The translations under genes and the position numbers were made by a program. Positions 1 to 10,905 of a DNA stretch of 64,000 nt are shown in pieces. Position 1 is the stretch's first letter. Each line of letters starts with the position of its first letter. Location: assembly GCF_902459465.1 (NCBI RefSeq), contig NC_047080.1, forward strand, positions 12,436,866 through 12,500,865, written 5' to 3'. Source of the stretch: Asterias rubens. Lineage: Eukaryota; Echinodermata; Asteroidea; Forcipulatida; Asteriidae. The notes beneath the pieces were generated by a model that saw only the letters and a list, made by a program, of their open reading frames with translations, was not told the origin of the DNA and made no database searches.

Positions 1-3000
1 ACAGTTCGAATTGAGGACAAGGTTCGAACTGTGAGACGCCTCTGGCGGTCGTTGAACAAGACTCCCGACTAACTCTTGGGGTCTAGCCCCTACTTATTAA
101 GACTAACCAGCAGGTGTAATTACAATCTCAGCTGATATTATGCAACTGGTTTCGTTTAATGTAGTTCAATGGTTTGATATGAGTACATGGTGGCAATAAC
201 TGTGGTTTTCAGTGCTTAGTCCTGGAGTGAATGATAAATTCCAAAGGGTCACCTTGGGGTTATCAGTACAGCTTGACATTTGACAAGAGTTATATTATAT
301 TAAGAACTTCTTCATTAAAAGTGCAAAGACCCTGTGTTAGAACCTCCTCAATGATTTGCGTTTTGGGTTATTTTTTTCAATGTAGGCAATTATTTATTTT
401 TTCCCTCGGTTATACCGATGTATATAGGTGTGTGCATGGAACACTTAATAGTTCCTAACAGGATGGGTAGAACTGAGTCTCAGACAGTGTTCATTCTTTA
501 TGGTATGCACACAGAACACGAAAAAATAAACCAAGCACGAATAAATAAACCAGTGAAAATTTGGGTTTAATCCGTTGTATAAGGTGAGATCGAGAAAATA
601 ATGAAAAAATATGCACAATTTTCATCATGGAGGTCTAAAAACAAAGGCCTTATCTTTAGTTTAAAAAAAAAAAAAAAAATCAGCTATTGTGTGTTTTTGT
701 GTTAGGTTTTCAGATAATTTTCTCAAAAATGATTTCATATCAGAAAGAACTATTTCAAAGAAAAAATTGTCCTTGTTTGAACTGCATATTCATTAAGCTT
801 CCAGACTAACTACTTTAAAAGGAAACAACCAATTAAGAGTCACTCTTCACAACGTACGGGACCCCATATTTGATTACTGCGGCTCACCAAGGGGTATTTA
901 TTTCCCCTTCATAGTAAGCAGCTCAATCTGGTTTTTAAACTACAAATTAATTGAAAACACCAACTTTGATATGAACGACAGCTAAGTTGTCGTCTGCATG
1001 GACCTCGAACACTTGAACATCACCAAGCCATAACGCTGATTTTCAGGTGGTGTTTTAACTAATACCACATTAAATACCTCGTCTCGTACCCAACGGCGAC
1101 TTCCTGTAACCCTGAACTTTTTACATAATTTTAGCAACGGGAGAAATTGTTTTACCAAATACCCTGCAGGTTTGATTTGAGGGAATAAACCGTGACGTAA
1201 TATAGGCCTACAGAACTTTGACAACTATTTTGGCTGGTATCAAATTTCTTTTACAAAAAGCAACGAGTGTTGAGGCTCTACAAGTTACTGGTCGGACACC
1301 ACCTAAGCCTGGAGGCCACACCTCGCAAAAGAAACGAAACCATTTGAAGACGATCAACCAAGCTAACTAGTCTGAAACACCTCTCATACGAGAAGGGCAT
1401 CTCACTTTTTAAATGCATGAAGAAAAATAGCAGCCCTCATCCAAATACATAATGATGAATCAACTCGACAAGAATAGATCCCGAAGACGGTTCAAAAAGG
1501 CTGTAAGCGCCCGAGCACAAGATGACACACTCACAGAAACTTGCAGAGAAGGTCCAGAATCGGCATCTATAAACACTTCTATACAGAGATGGAAATCAAC
1601 TACCTGAGAGTGCAGTCAAAGCCCCAACACTCATCTGCTTCAACTCAAGCACAATCTTATTAGTGTTTAATGGGCAGCAGACAAGACCCATTGCCATTAC
1701 AAGACACATATTGAACAAACATAGACACTGGGGTATCGTGTGCGTTTTTAATATCTGTCCAGGCCGTGTGTACCAAAAAGTATATGCAATAAAAAATGTT
1801 GTTAATCACAAGAGTAGAGGACCTCCCCCTGTATTGCTCAACCATACTTTAAATACCTAAAGATCTTGCCGACAAGAATAGAATTCAATATTGGCCCAAG
1901 CCCTGGACTACGAACCCCCTCAGCTCCCACTTTGAATAAAAGTACACTGTTCCTCTCATACACTTCGAAGGTTTCCCCGATCAACACCTAAAAGAAACAC
2001 CCAGGTAACACAAAATATCAAGGGTAAGCACCCCCCCCCCCCTCGCCCGACCACCAGCACCAAAAAAGTCGCTTATGTCATATATTTGCCGACCTGTCAT
2101 CTATGTGTAAAGAGAAAAAAATAATTATGTACATACACGTGTCTGTGGATTGTTGATGTGCAAGATTTCCTAACAGTAATACACGATTCATAATCACTCA
2201 TCTTGGGCTAACCACCTCATGACACCTTTAGGCTCTACATGTGTTTTTTTTAAATAATTAATGGGTAGACAGAAACTTGTTGATAGGACGGTTATAATGC
2301 CAGCTTAGTTTGTGTGGCATACGACAAACTGCGCCCTCTATCGATCAACGATGGGAGATTTTGTTTCTTTACTTTTACTTTTAGTTAAAAAAAATTCAAT
2401 TTTACAGATTTCTCTTGAGATTTCCTTCACATAATGGCACAGCCAAATGAAAAGCTAACTTTTAGACGAAATTTACCACAGACTGAACACTCACTTTAAG
2501 TTAAAGGGACCCATGCGTTGTAACCGGCGACAACAGCTGATTTATCATGTTTATGATTGAGTCGTAATTGTATTGGGGAAAAAATAGAACCTATAATATG
2601 CTATCCCTTGCCATGGCCCACCGTCAGCAAATCATGTCACCCCAATCAATTTGCAACACTCATAAAAGTGGCCTTCTAATTCTAATCTATATAAGTTATT
2701 GAAATTATAACTAACTAACAAAACAGAACGCCAAACAAATTAATCAAGTTGTCCTAAATTGAAGTGAAGCAGGTAGGCCTACATTCTGTTTTTTGTTGTT
2801 TTTGTTTTTTTACTTCTTAAGACTTAATCATGTTAATTAGTGGTACTTATTAGATGGATTCTCCACAGGAGGTGTCTGCATACAGTCATCAACTCAACCA
2901 AACAATAAAATGGCGGGAAAAAAACAAAAAAATATACTTTGCAGCCGAAATGACAATGTGCATGGCCGCGTGTGGGCCAAGTTTTGGTGACTAATAAAAA

Positions 3001-3339
3001 TAAAAAGTTCGTGCCACAATCTTCAAAATGCTTTCAATGAAAGTTTCATTAAAATTAAAAAATAGTTTGAAGGGTCTGTCCACACACAGCACTAGCATTG
3101 CTTACCTGGAGTTAAATACATGAAAACAACCGTCCGTGGAATTATGGTCGTTTGGAGCTTAAAAATGGTGATCCACGTTTCCGAGGGAGGGCACTCGCCG
3201 CCACCCACCAGCATGGAGATAAAATGAGGTGAACATGAGCCTGGCTGAAAGGGACAGCAGACCACGTCGTCATCTTTCCATACGCATGAGCTGTATACAT
3301 TAATATTCACTTGTACTAAACCTCGTTTTGCGGTTCAAC
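1..3339. other. intergenic, no gene recognised
   Basis: Apart from short ORFs without recognisable domains I see no gene here. There is a poly-A run near 662-679 and a poly-C run near 2030-2043. The palindrome taggccta occurs near 1204 and 2773. On the minus strand the interval 3114-3308 is open and ends at a good donor (ccag followed by gtaagc, read on the minus strand), so a leftward-transcribed exon is possible, but the translation matches no family I know. Confidence 0.5.
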
Positions 3340-3558
3340 ATGATGCGAGTATCCAGCGGAGGTTTCTGCACAGAGGAAGATGAAGATGATTATGTTAACT
3401 GTCCCGCCGAAAAAGTTTGGGCAGACGATTTTTTGTGTGCAAAATTAGATCGTCAGGTACCTAAAGTTCTTGAAGAACTTTTGAGTTGTTGGTCGTTTGG
3501 GTACCATACCAATACATTGAGAATATTCGACGCATGGGGGCGTGGTTCAAAAATATAA
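3340..3558 (+). CDS. possible small acidic ORF or first exon, uncertain
   Basis: An ORF opens with two adjacent ATG codons at 3340 and 3343 and runs to a stop at 3558. The early part has a strongly acidic cluster (EEDEDDY) and mixed, non-repetitive composition. A possible donor (cag followed by gtacct) lies at 3456/3457, so the coding part could be only 3340-3456. I recognise no family. It lies about 1.2 kb upstream of the HDHD3-like gene on the same strand but is unlikely to be its first exon, because that gene already has a family-consistent N-terminus. It may be a chance ORF. Confidence 0.2.
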   Translation: MMRVSSGGFCTEEDEDDYVNCPAEKVWADDFLCAKLDRQVPKVLEELLSCWSFGYHTNTLRIFDAWGRGSKI

Positions 3559-3560
3559 GG

Positions 3561-3694
3561 TAAGGCCGTGTCCGAAACGGCGACTTCGGCTACAGCTACG
3601 GCTAGATCGCGCGCGTCTGCTATTCTTCAACACTGGTAGACGCGCTGATCTAGACGTAGCTGTAGCCGAAGTCGTCGTTTCGGACACGGCCTTA
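3561..3694. mobile_element. foldback MITE, family A copy 1
   Basis: A 134-bp near-palindrome. It opens with taaggccgtgtccgaaacgg and closes with the reverse complement of that end; both arms continue inward through the same cgacttcggctacagctacg-like sequence. The element begins with TA and ends with TA, compatible with a TA target duplication. A second copy lies at 53533-53654 and a decayed fragment near 41108-41160. No transposase is encoded. Confidence 0.8.
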
Positions 3695-4738
3695 ATTTCG
3701 TTAAATTGCTTGTCGTCTGCTTTGTCTTTGACTTGAGTTAACAGGCGACTATTATGACTTTATAAATATAGGGTTATATCTATTTACACCTTGATATGAA
3801 ATACATGTGAAGATTGTTTTAAAGTCAAACTACACCGAGGAAATGCGAAAAGCTTCAGCATAAGCAATAACATTTATCATAAAAAAGGCTGAACTTTATC
3901 AGAGCCGTATAACTTTATCAGAGCCGTATATTGGGATCTGAACTTTATAAGTCAAAAGCGCCCTCTCTTGGCGCGACAATGTAATCAACAACACAATGTC
4001 AAAGTGCAAAGTTATTGTAGTGTTGCAGCCCCCGGATTGTTGAACATTTCAGCATTTCCGCACGTCCGTTTGTAGAAATTTGATGGCAAGTATGATAAGA
4101 TGTCATTATGAATAGAATGCATACACTTTTACGTGTTATTTAATGTGTTTTACAGCTTCTTGATTGATTGAAATTGAATACGATATGTGCCTTCACACTA
4201 AGTTAAGAAAGAGAATACAAATTAAAAATAGAGCAGACGACAGCTCATTATTAATATAGTCAGTGCATGGAGGTATGGTCAGTGTTAATTATTATCTAAA
4301 CATTTTTATTTCAATTTAATTAGCCCCACTTCTGTGGCCAAGCAAAGAGCAAGGATTCAGCTTGGCCACAAAACTGGGGCTAAAAGAAACAATAATCACA
4401 ATTTAATTTAATAACAAATTTATCGCCAATAGCAAAATATCAAAAGAGGGTGCTGTTGAACCCACACAAAGTTATAGGCGATGCGTGCGCGAGTCGTGCG
4501 TGACAACATACATCGCATAGCAAACTGCCCCATATGCCTTTCCACAAAGCATCGCGGTTCTGAATCGCGATAAATCTTATCCTACCGTGTACACTGCACA
4601 GTCCTAGTGATGAAAATTTTGTTCATGAGTTTTTGTTGTAAAATGAATTTGTCACTTATATAATGATATACAAAATATTACCAATTCTTACAGCTGGCAT
4701 TGTCTCTTCCTACGTAGATGAGCTCATGAGATGATAAA
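3695..4738. other. intergenic region upstream of HDHD3-like gene
   Basis: Nothing coding is visible. It contains a short direct repeat (actttatcagagccgtata, near 3893-3930) and a 62-nt hairpin at 4321-4382. The promoter of the HDHD3-like gene should lie in the last few hundred bases, but no TATA box or initiator is convincing. Confidence 0.4.
4321..4382. repeat. 62-nt hairpin, MITE-like or miRNA-like
   Basis: Arms tagcccca...ctgtggccaagc and gcttggccaca...tggggcta pair over about 20 bp with a small internal mismatch and a loop of about 16 nt. The ends begin and finish with TA. The size resembles a miRNA precursor, but the TA ends and self-complementary termini fit a tiny foldback element at least as well. 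Confidence 0.6.
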
Positions 4739-4931
4739 ATGCTTCGCTACAAGGTAGTAACATTAGACATCCATAACACGCTGATGCGTGTTAACAAATC
4801 AACCGGTCAGCAGTACAGTAGAGCAGCACGACAGTATGGCATCAAGCTAGATCCACAGGTTCTAGACAAGGCTTTCTATACAGCCCTCAGAGAGCAAAGA
4901 GCAAAGCATCCAAATTATGGAGTGCACACGG
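4739..4931 (+). CDS. HDHD3: HDHD3-like exon 1
   Basis: Coding exon starting MLRYKVVTLDIHNTL, holding HAD motif I and the start of the cap region. It ends in phase 1 before gtaagc. Confidence 0.85.
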
Positions 4932-5992
4932 GTAAGCACTGTAAACACCTCACAACTTTTGTCTAATTTTCCACGGAGTCAGTTGATCAACCATTTGGGT
5001 GCACAACTGTGCACAGCGGAGCTTATTGTGGTACTGTGTATGCATAATTACATAAATTGTATCATTTAAAACCATGCACAAAGTGGATGATATTGAATAG
5101 ACAGACAGTAGGAGGGTTGACTGTGTACTGTGTACTGTGTAGATGCATTCATCACATGAAGTTGTACTGCATGCTGGCATAGTTTATCTATCTGTCAAAA
5201 CCACAGTGGTTGATATTGAATGGACAGGCAGTAGGAGGGTTGACTGTACTGTGTGCATTCACCACATGATATCATATTGCATACTGGCATATTTTACCTA
5301 TTATTCAAAACCACAGTGGATGAGGTTCTAGCATTAAAAGTGACTGATACTACATTGTATCTCAAAGAATTTGTATTACAACAGGATAATTGCCCTTTGG
5401 AACCAAAGGAAAAGACAAATTGGAATTTGTTTTCATGATTTTTGCACTTTTTTTTGTGATTTCAGGTATGACGTCCAGTGCATGGTGGAGTGAAGTCATC
5501 AGAAGAACCTTCATGACGAGTGGCCAAGTCGATAACCAGACGATAAGCAAAATCGCCACCACACTGTTTGAAAACTTCAAGACTCCCTCAATGTGGGACG
5601 TCTTCCCGGAAGTTAAGTCAACACTCTCCGCTCTAAACAACGAGGGGGTATGTCTAGGTGTGATCTCCAACTGTGATGAACGTTTGATGGACGTTCTAAG
5701 ATCCGTTAATCTTGCCTCACATTTTGCTTTTATTTTACTCTCTGTCTACACCGGGCATCAGAAACCTGATGCTGAGATATTTCGCATGGCAATGGAGAGG
5801 TTAAAGGTCCAACCAGAGGAGTGCCTGCATGTTGGTGATAATGTGAGTCAAGATTACGAGGGAGCGAGGGCTGTTGGAATGTCAGCTGTGATTGTGGATA
5901 GGGACGGTTCATTGGAGACGTCGAATCCTCATGTTGATTCAGGACACTTCATTCGGGATCTTTCAGAGCTGACATTGATTGTGAAGTCATGA
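4739..5992 (+). CDS. HDHD3: HDHD3-like haloacid dehalogenase hydrolase (two exons)
   Basis: Spliced CDS joins 4739-4931 and 5466-5992 (239 codons). The junction splits a Gly codon and restores the family context around the NYG...GMTSSAWW segment, matching the NYG...GLTSRQWW block I recall from vertebrate HDHD3. HAD motifs are visible. Motif I is DIHNT, with the nucleophile Asp but His where many HAD enzymes have the second Asp; HDHD3 proteins I recall also lack it. Motif II is VISNCD, the motif III Lys is in QKPD, and motif IV is HVGDNVSQDYEGA. A cap-type helical insert lies between motifs I and II. Length (about 240) is normal for the family. The substrate of HDHD3 is not established. The first ATG gives the expected short lead into motif I. 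The intron carries copies of the ~110-bp satellite also found at 30.5 kb. Confidence 0.88.
4986..5323 (+). repeat. ~110-bp satellite copies in the HDHD3 intron
   Basis: Two clear tandem units (about 5095-5215 and 5216-5323) share gacagtaggagggttgac-like, gtactgtgt, gcattcaccaca-like and ctggcat blocks with the array at 30.5-31.2 kb. A third, decayed unit seems to precede them from 4986. The inverted relative at 31.66-31.8 kb shows that the family is dispersed. Confidence 0.7.
5466..5992 (+). CDS. HDHD3: HDHD3-like exon 2 (terminal)
   Basis: Begins after a pyrimidine-rich acceptor ending ttcag and carries HAD motifs II (VISNCD), III (QKPD) and IV (GDNVSQDY). It stops at TGA 5990-5992. It would also be open upstream into the intron from 5390, but homology begins at the splice site. 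Confidence 0.87.
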
Positions 5993-6193
5993 AATGTGTG
6001 AGATAAAAACAATGATAGGTACTTCTTTGAAAGACTCAAACTCAAAGAGTTGTTCGCAAATGTCAATAGTTTGCCAAGAGAATGCATGCACGGAATATCC
6101 ATCAGCATCCATTATCAAAAAAAGGATGAATTTAAACATGCATAGACGAACTTCATTTAATTTCTATGTTTTGAAGCCAAGGACTCTCAGAAA

Positions 6194-6480
6194 AGCAAAC
6201 TTAATCACTCTACTAGCCAAGAACCCCATGGAGAGAAGCAAACTTAATCACTCTACTAGCCAAGAATCCAATGAAGAGAAGCAAACTTAATCACTCTACT
6301 AGCCAAGAATCCAATGAAGAGAAGCAAACTTAATCACTCTACTAGCCAAGAACCCAATGGAGAGAAGCAAACTTAATCACTCTACTAGCCAAGAAAGAGA
6401 AGCAAACTTAATCACTCTACTAGCCAAGAAAGAGAAGCAAACTTAATCACTCTACTAGCCAAGAATCCAATGAAGAGAAA
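6194..6480 (+). repeat. 43-bp minisatellite, about seven copies
   Basis: The unit contains agcaaacttaatcactctac followed by tagccaagaa and then ccaatg(a/g)agaga. Copies start near 6194, 6237, 6280, 6323 and 6366; two later copies are shortened to about 34 bp by loss of the ccaatg segment, and the last is full length. Confidence 0.9.
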
Positions 6481-6653
6481 AAAAGGAAGAAAATTTCAGT
6501 TTTCGATGTGGGAGAAAAACCCAGAGAATTATTCCAGGGAAAACCCTCAAAGTCAGGTAGGGACTGAAACCCAATCTACCTAGTGCCCCTGGCGTGAATC
6601 GAACCGGGGTCCTAGCTGTGGAAGGATGCCACTACACCAACCAAACCCCCTAA
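6477..6653 (-). mobile_element. tRNA-headed SINE, family S copy 1
   Basis: Read on the minus strand, an A-box-like ggtgtagtggc (6628-6639) is followed 25-30 bases on by the B box ggttcgattc (6596-6605). The body then contains cagtccctacctga and gagggttttcc, and it ends in tttctcccac. Body phrases recur in the same order at 26625-26755 and 34470-34700, which makes this a SINE family, not a functional tRNA. Confidence 0.7.
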
Positions 6654-7377
6654 CATTGGGCAACTCTTTAGCCAAAATTTACAGTGACGTCTATTTTAAA
6701 ACATGTGTGCTTCACTTGTAGGAGCTGATCGATAATTGTTGTCAGTGCTTCCCTTCTAGGGATTAGTGATGACAAGTATCGATGCGGCACACTGCCCATG
6801 GTAGGGAGGCTATAGCATCATGCTGGTGTGAAACTAATTTATCTAAACATGAAAATATCACTCACAAACAGGCTCGTCAATTTTATGAGGGCTCGGGGGA
6901 AAAAAAATTGCAAAATGTTTCCTGAAAACATAAGGATTGGAATTGTTGGAGACCAACAAAAACAGAGAAGCAAGATTGATATTTCAACTGTCTCGTTTCT
7001 TTTATTCATTAATCACATCAAGAAACACAGGTGTCAAGGTTTACAGTGTAACACAAACATTAAGAAAAAAACAAATAGTATTTGAAACATTCCTGTATGT
7101 GTCTTGTGAAAATAATATTTGTATTAACCTGTGAACAAAATATTAGTAAAAATAACAATTAATTATTTAAGTTATCAACTAAAGATTTCCATGAACAAGG
7201 CATCCAAGTGTAAAATATTTGAAGAGTTAAATTCTTTATGTCTTAACAAGCACCAAGACCCAATTTCATAAAGCCTGTAAGCATAAAACTTGCTTAGCAC
7301 AGACAAATCTAAACATTATTGTTGGACTGCTGCACCACTGATTTTAGCAAAGAAATTTGCTAAGCAGTATTTTCTGC

Positions 7378-7757
7378 TTAAAGGCAAGGTACACGTTTGG
7401 TAATTACTCAAAACACATATTAACTTAAAAACTGACTTAATAACGAGCATTGGAGAGCTGGTGATAGTATAAAACATTGTGAGAAACGGCTCCCTCTGAA
7501 GTAGTATGGATTTTGAGAAAGAGGTAATTTCTCACCAAAATAATAAAAGACTTTTAGCCAGAAGTCTTATTCCTATCTGAAAGCACACAAATTCATCCAA
7601 AAAGGGTGTTTTTTTCTCTCATCATTTTCTCGCAACTTTGATGACCAATTTAGCTCAAATTTGTACAGGCTTGTTATTTTATGCTTATGTTGGGATACAC
7701 CAAGTGATATGAGAAGACAGGTCTTTGACAATTACCAAACGTGTACCTTCCCTTTAA
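7378..7757. mobile_element. TTAA-flanked MITE, family P copy 1 (piggyBac-like ends)
   Basis: Terminal inverted repeats of about 24 bp (aggcaaggtacacgtttggt and its near-perfect reverse complement) are bounded by TTAA at 7378-7381 and TTAA at 7754-7757, the target site typical of piggyBac superfamily elements. The interior shares phrases such as gagaaacggctccctctgaa and gatacaccaagtg with copies at 12975-13307 and 35194-35582. There is no coding capacity. Confidence 0.75.
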
Positions 7758-8659
7758 CAGCTTTAAGAAAATGGTGGACCCTGTAGACCATACAAGTCTT
7801 GGGCATATTCCAACTTTGTGGTACCTTTTGGAACCTTCATTTACGCTATCACAGCTAGGAAACTATGAGTGGTTGATACAAGCCTGAACAGTAGCTTAGC
7901 ATTAAACATTATTTTGGCTTGGGATACAATAGAGTGGACGGTTTGGAAGGAAACAGATAATATGGGATCAAGGCTATAGGGGCCGCCAAGGTCAAGTTTT
8001 GTCACGCACTCATTGTTCAAGAGAGAGTCTCGTACATCATTTTTAAAGGGAGGGTATTTCTTTGGTGCTTACTCTAAAAAACAATGGCCATACAAACTAA
8101 CTTGGTCTGAAGCACTGCAGCTGTTGATAATGTATACAATTTTTAAAAACGATAACCTTCGTAGGAACGTGGTTTTAGATAAATTGATTCAAAAGCATTT
8201 CAATCTGAGAAATGTTTCATGCACCTGGAAGGGTTTCAACTACAATGGCATTTTACACAATTTTTATTGTGAGGTTAGGGACTTCCAATTTTTTCCCAAT
8301 TTCAAAAAGACTTTCTCTGTTGGAAAATGATTGCATCACAAAATCTTGGAGACGGTCTATAAACAAAGAAGCTTCAAAAGTTATAGTCGCAGCTGAAAAT
8401 GGTTTTCTTAAACTTTCTAAATGAAAGAACAGCAAGGTATAAATAGAAATACAATTTCTTATAATAAATATTTCTATATATTACTTCAAGTATCACATAT
8501 ATACCATCTGTATTTCTAAAAAGAATACTCTGTTAGGTAAGATAATAATTAAAACACTATGTTAATTTGTAACAAATAATACATCAATCTTAAATAAATA
8601 ACAATTTATTGCAGTATTTTTTTAATTTGTTTGTGCGATTATCATACTTGAAACTGAGT

Positions 8660-8690
8660 CTTGAGTGGTTAAGGGTTCGAGTCCTGGCCT
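8660..8690 (+). repeat. tRNA-like B-box fragment
   Basis: Sequence agtggttaagggttcgagtc resembles the 3' half of a tRNA with a B box. The acceptor stem and A box cannot be found, so this is probably a SINE remnant. Confidence 0.3.
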
Positions 8691-9799
8691 GAAAGTTGTT
8701 TAAGTGCCACACAACTACATATAACAGCAAAGTGATATGACTGATTGGTTACATGTACATAGAATAAGACCTATTGCTGATGCTGCATACTCCTAAAGAG
8801 ATCATGGTTTCAGGAATGAATTTTGCCTGATGGACTGCAGTAGTTACGTGTATTGAGATATTTTTTTTTCTAAAAAAATGAATAGTATGAACAACACTTT
8901 AAACATCACTTTAACATGCATCATCTGGTTTTATAACTGTCAGTGTTTATAAATATGAACAAAAGAAGCATTTTAAGTCAATTTCAAAGGACACGATTGC
9001 ACTAAAAGCACGTAATATTGCACAAATATCAGACAATAAACTATCTGTAAATATTTCTAAAGCTCACATCATAAGATGCCATCTCTAATATAACTGATTT
9101 TATATACATATATCTATTCATATAATCTAATAAACCACACAATATACATTGAAAAAAAGCATTGTAAAATCATTCAAAGTACAGCAATGAAAGCAGTTTT
9201 CAAAAAAGGGGAACTAAAAATGAGGACAAAAGGGGGCAACCTGCCCTCAAAATTGTAAATTAGCTTGAAAATACTGAAAGTTTTGAACACAACACAGCTC
9301 GGTTTCTGATCTTGACCAGATCCATGGTAAAATAACTTATAATACTTACACAAAGAAATATGATAATTCCTTTACATAAATCATATATTGTTGTTGTCAA
9401 AATTAAAAGTTAGTCATTCCATGGGAAAATACTTTTGCTGATGCCTGTCTCAACATTTTTAGATATACCTTGATGGGACATACTTTTAGTAAACAAATAA
9501 TTACTTTGGATGTATTGAAAGCTCTGATTATCATACCTTTATATAACATGGCGGGTACTTGAATACAAATAACATACTTCTCAAGTCCTTTTCATATAAA
9601 AATGACAAATAAGATGACAAGAAAACATTGTATTATAAGTTGGTGATCTTATTTTGCTTCTGAGAGAAGATGGGATGCAAAACCATCAATGGTATTGGAC
9701 AATCAGCAAAATTGTAAAACAGATCATTGAAAAAATAAATGAACTAAAATTTATCACAATTATTTGCAAAATGTAACAGATTTACAAAGTAATAATGTA

Positions 9800-10030
9800 T
9801 ACTGTAATTCTCGAACTGTAAGCCTCCCAGAATACAATCTGCAGCACCGGGAAAATCATTGAAAAATTGTTGAGAGGTCAGTGTATAAGCTGCACGGATT
9901 ATAAGCCCCAACAGAAAGTGCCAAGGGGGCTTCGCCATTTTATTAAAGTCAAAGATGCAGAAGCTTACTTTACATATTGGTGTTTAAGGAGCTTGGCATA
10001 TAAGCCACACAGAGCATGCTGAAGGCCTAT
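9800..10030 (-). repeat. decayed interspersed repeat with tataagcc phrases
   Basis: The phrases ctgtaagcc, tataagctgcacgg, ttataagcc and atataagccacac recur at short spacing. Repeats carrying tataagcc(g/a)cac phrases are common in marine invertebrate genomes as I recall. The ends are not visible, so the class is not assigned. Confidence 0.35.
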
Positions 10031-10649
10031 AGTTTATGGTCCGGAAGTTAGGGTTGATATCTTGACAAATACTGAGATTATGAAACAAATAAATAACATG
10101 ATGAATACTACCCTTCTTTTGTTGTTCACTTTCTGTTGACCATAGAACTGGATTGGAAGAGAAATAATATAGTTACTGAATGAATGCATCAGTTTTACAG
10201 GGAACAGCCTAAATCCACATTCAAATTTATGTGTTGTACACAAAGGTTGCCAGCTGAAAAACAGTATCACATTTCGACAGGTATCCTGCTCATTTCTGCA
10301 AAGCAGAAAAGTGTTAGGGAATATTTTCTGCTATATAGCAGCTCTTCTTTGTTCTACAAAGGCAGCATTTCAAAGGACAAGTCTAACTGTTTCTACTGAA
10401 ATGTTTTAAAGGGGCACCAAAGGCAATGGCCAGGGGCATGACGGCATTTGCCTTCATAGGGTCATGGCGCAGGTGTTTCAAATCTTGATCTACAGGATGT
10501 GTATTTTTTCAAGATTTTAAACATCACTGTTTTAAAAAAAAAAACTTCAAATCCGCCAGTTTAAAAAAACAGAACAGTCAACTTCATAGCAAAAAAAAAG
10601 GTCTTAAGAGATGGGGGGGGGGGGGACACCGACTGTAACCTGTTTTGGA

Positions 10650-10655
10650 TTTATT
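10650..10655 (-). terminator. possible stomatin poly(A) signal
   Basis: Read on the minus strand this is AATAAA, about 250 bases past the stomatin stop codon. Other AATAAA sites occur further on, so the actual cleavage site is uncertain. Confidence 0.35.
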
Positions 10656-10905
10656 AATATTAACTTTGGTTTTGCCCATAGATTCCAATGTGTGCAAATC
10701 CAAGGGAAGTCCCTGGGATCCAGAAGGTGTTTTAGTCCTCGGTGTTTATACCTCTGAATTTTAAAGGTAAAACGTAATGGATGTTTTTCTCTTGGGGCAA
10801 AGTTTCAAATCCCAACAAAGAAAGAGCGAGGAATGCGTGAAGACATAACCCCATCACCAACAAAGAGAAAAAGGTGAAATAATCTGAGGCATTCCTCTTA
10901 GCTGC

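Larger units (their letters stand above)
5993..10905. other. interval between HDHD3-like gene and stomatin 3' end
   Basis: Gene-free as far as I can tell. It holds a 43-bp tandem array (6194-6480), a tRNA-headed SINE (6477-6653), a TTAA-flanked MITE (7378-7757), a B-box-like fragment near 8670, and a repeat with the phrase tataagcc on both strands near 9800-10010. The stretch 8440-9740 is AT-rich single-copy-looking sequence. The stomatin 3' UTR should occupy the right edge. Confidence 0.5.

Noticed and set aside
982-1224. 80-codon minus-strand ORF near 1 kb
   Set aside because: No recognisable domain; neighbouring frames are equally plausible and hold stops.
5390-5465. Upstream extension of the HDHD3 exon 2 ORF
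   Set aside because: Reads across the pyrimidine tract and acceptor; homology begins at the splice site and joins exon 1 in phase.
6194-6480. CRISPR-like array
   Set aside because: The units are contiguous with no unique spacers, in a eukaryotic setting; it is a minisatellite.
6590-6645. True tRNA gene
   Set aside because: Has A- and B-like boxes but no acceptor-stem pairing, and its body recurs as a SINE elsewhere in the window.
10380-10410. A four-residue terminal stomatin exon after an acceptor near 10396 (minus strand)
   Set aside because: It is in phase and ends in a stop, but four residues give no evidence; the in-line stop at 10906-10908 is simpler.
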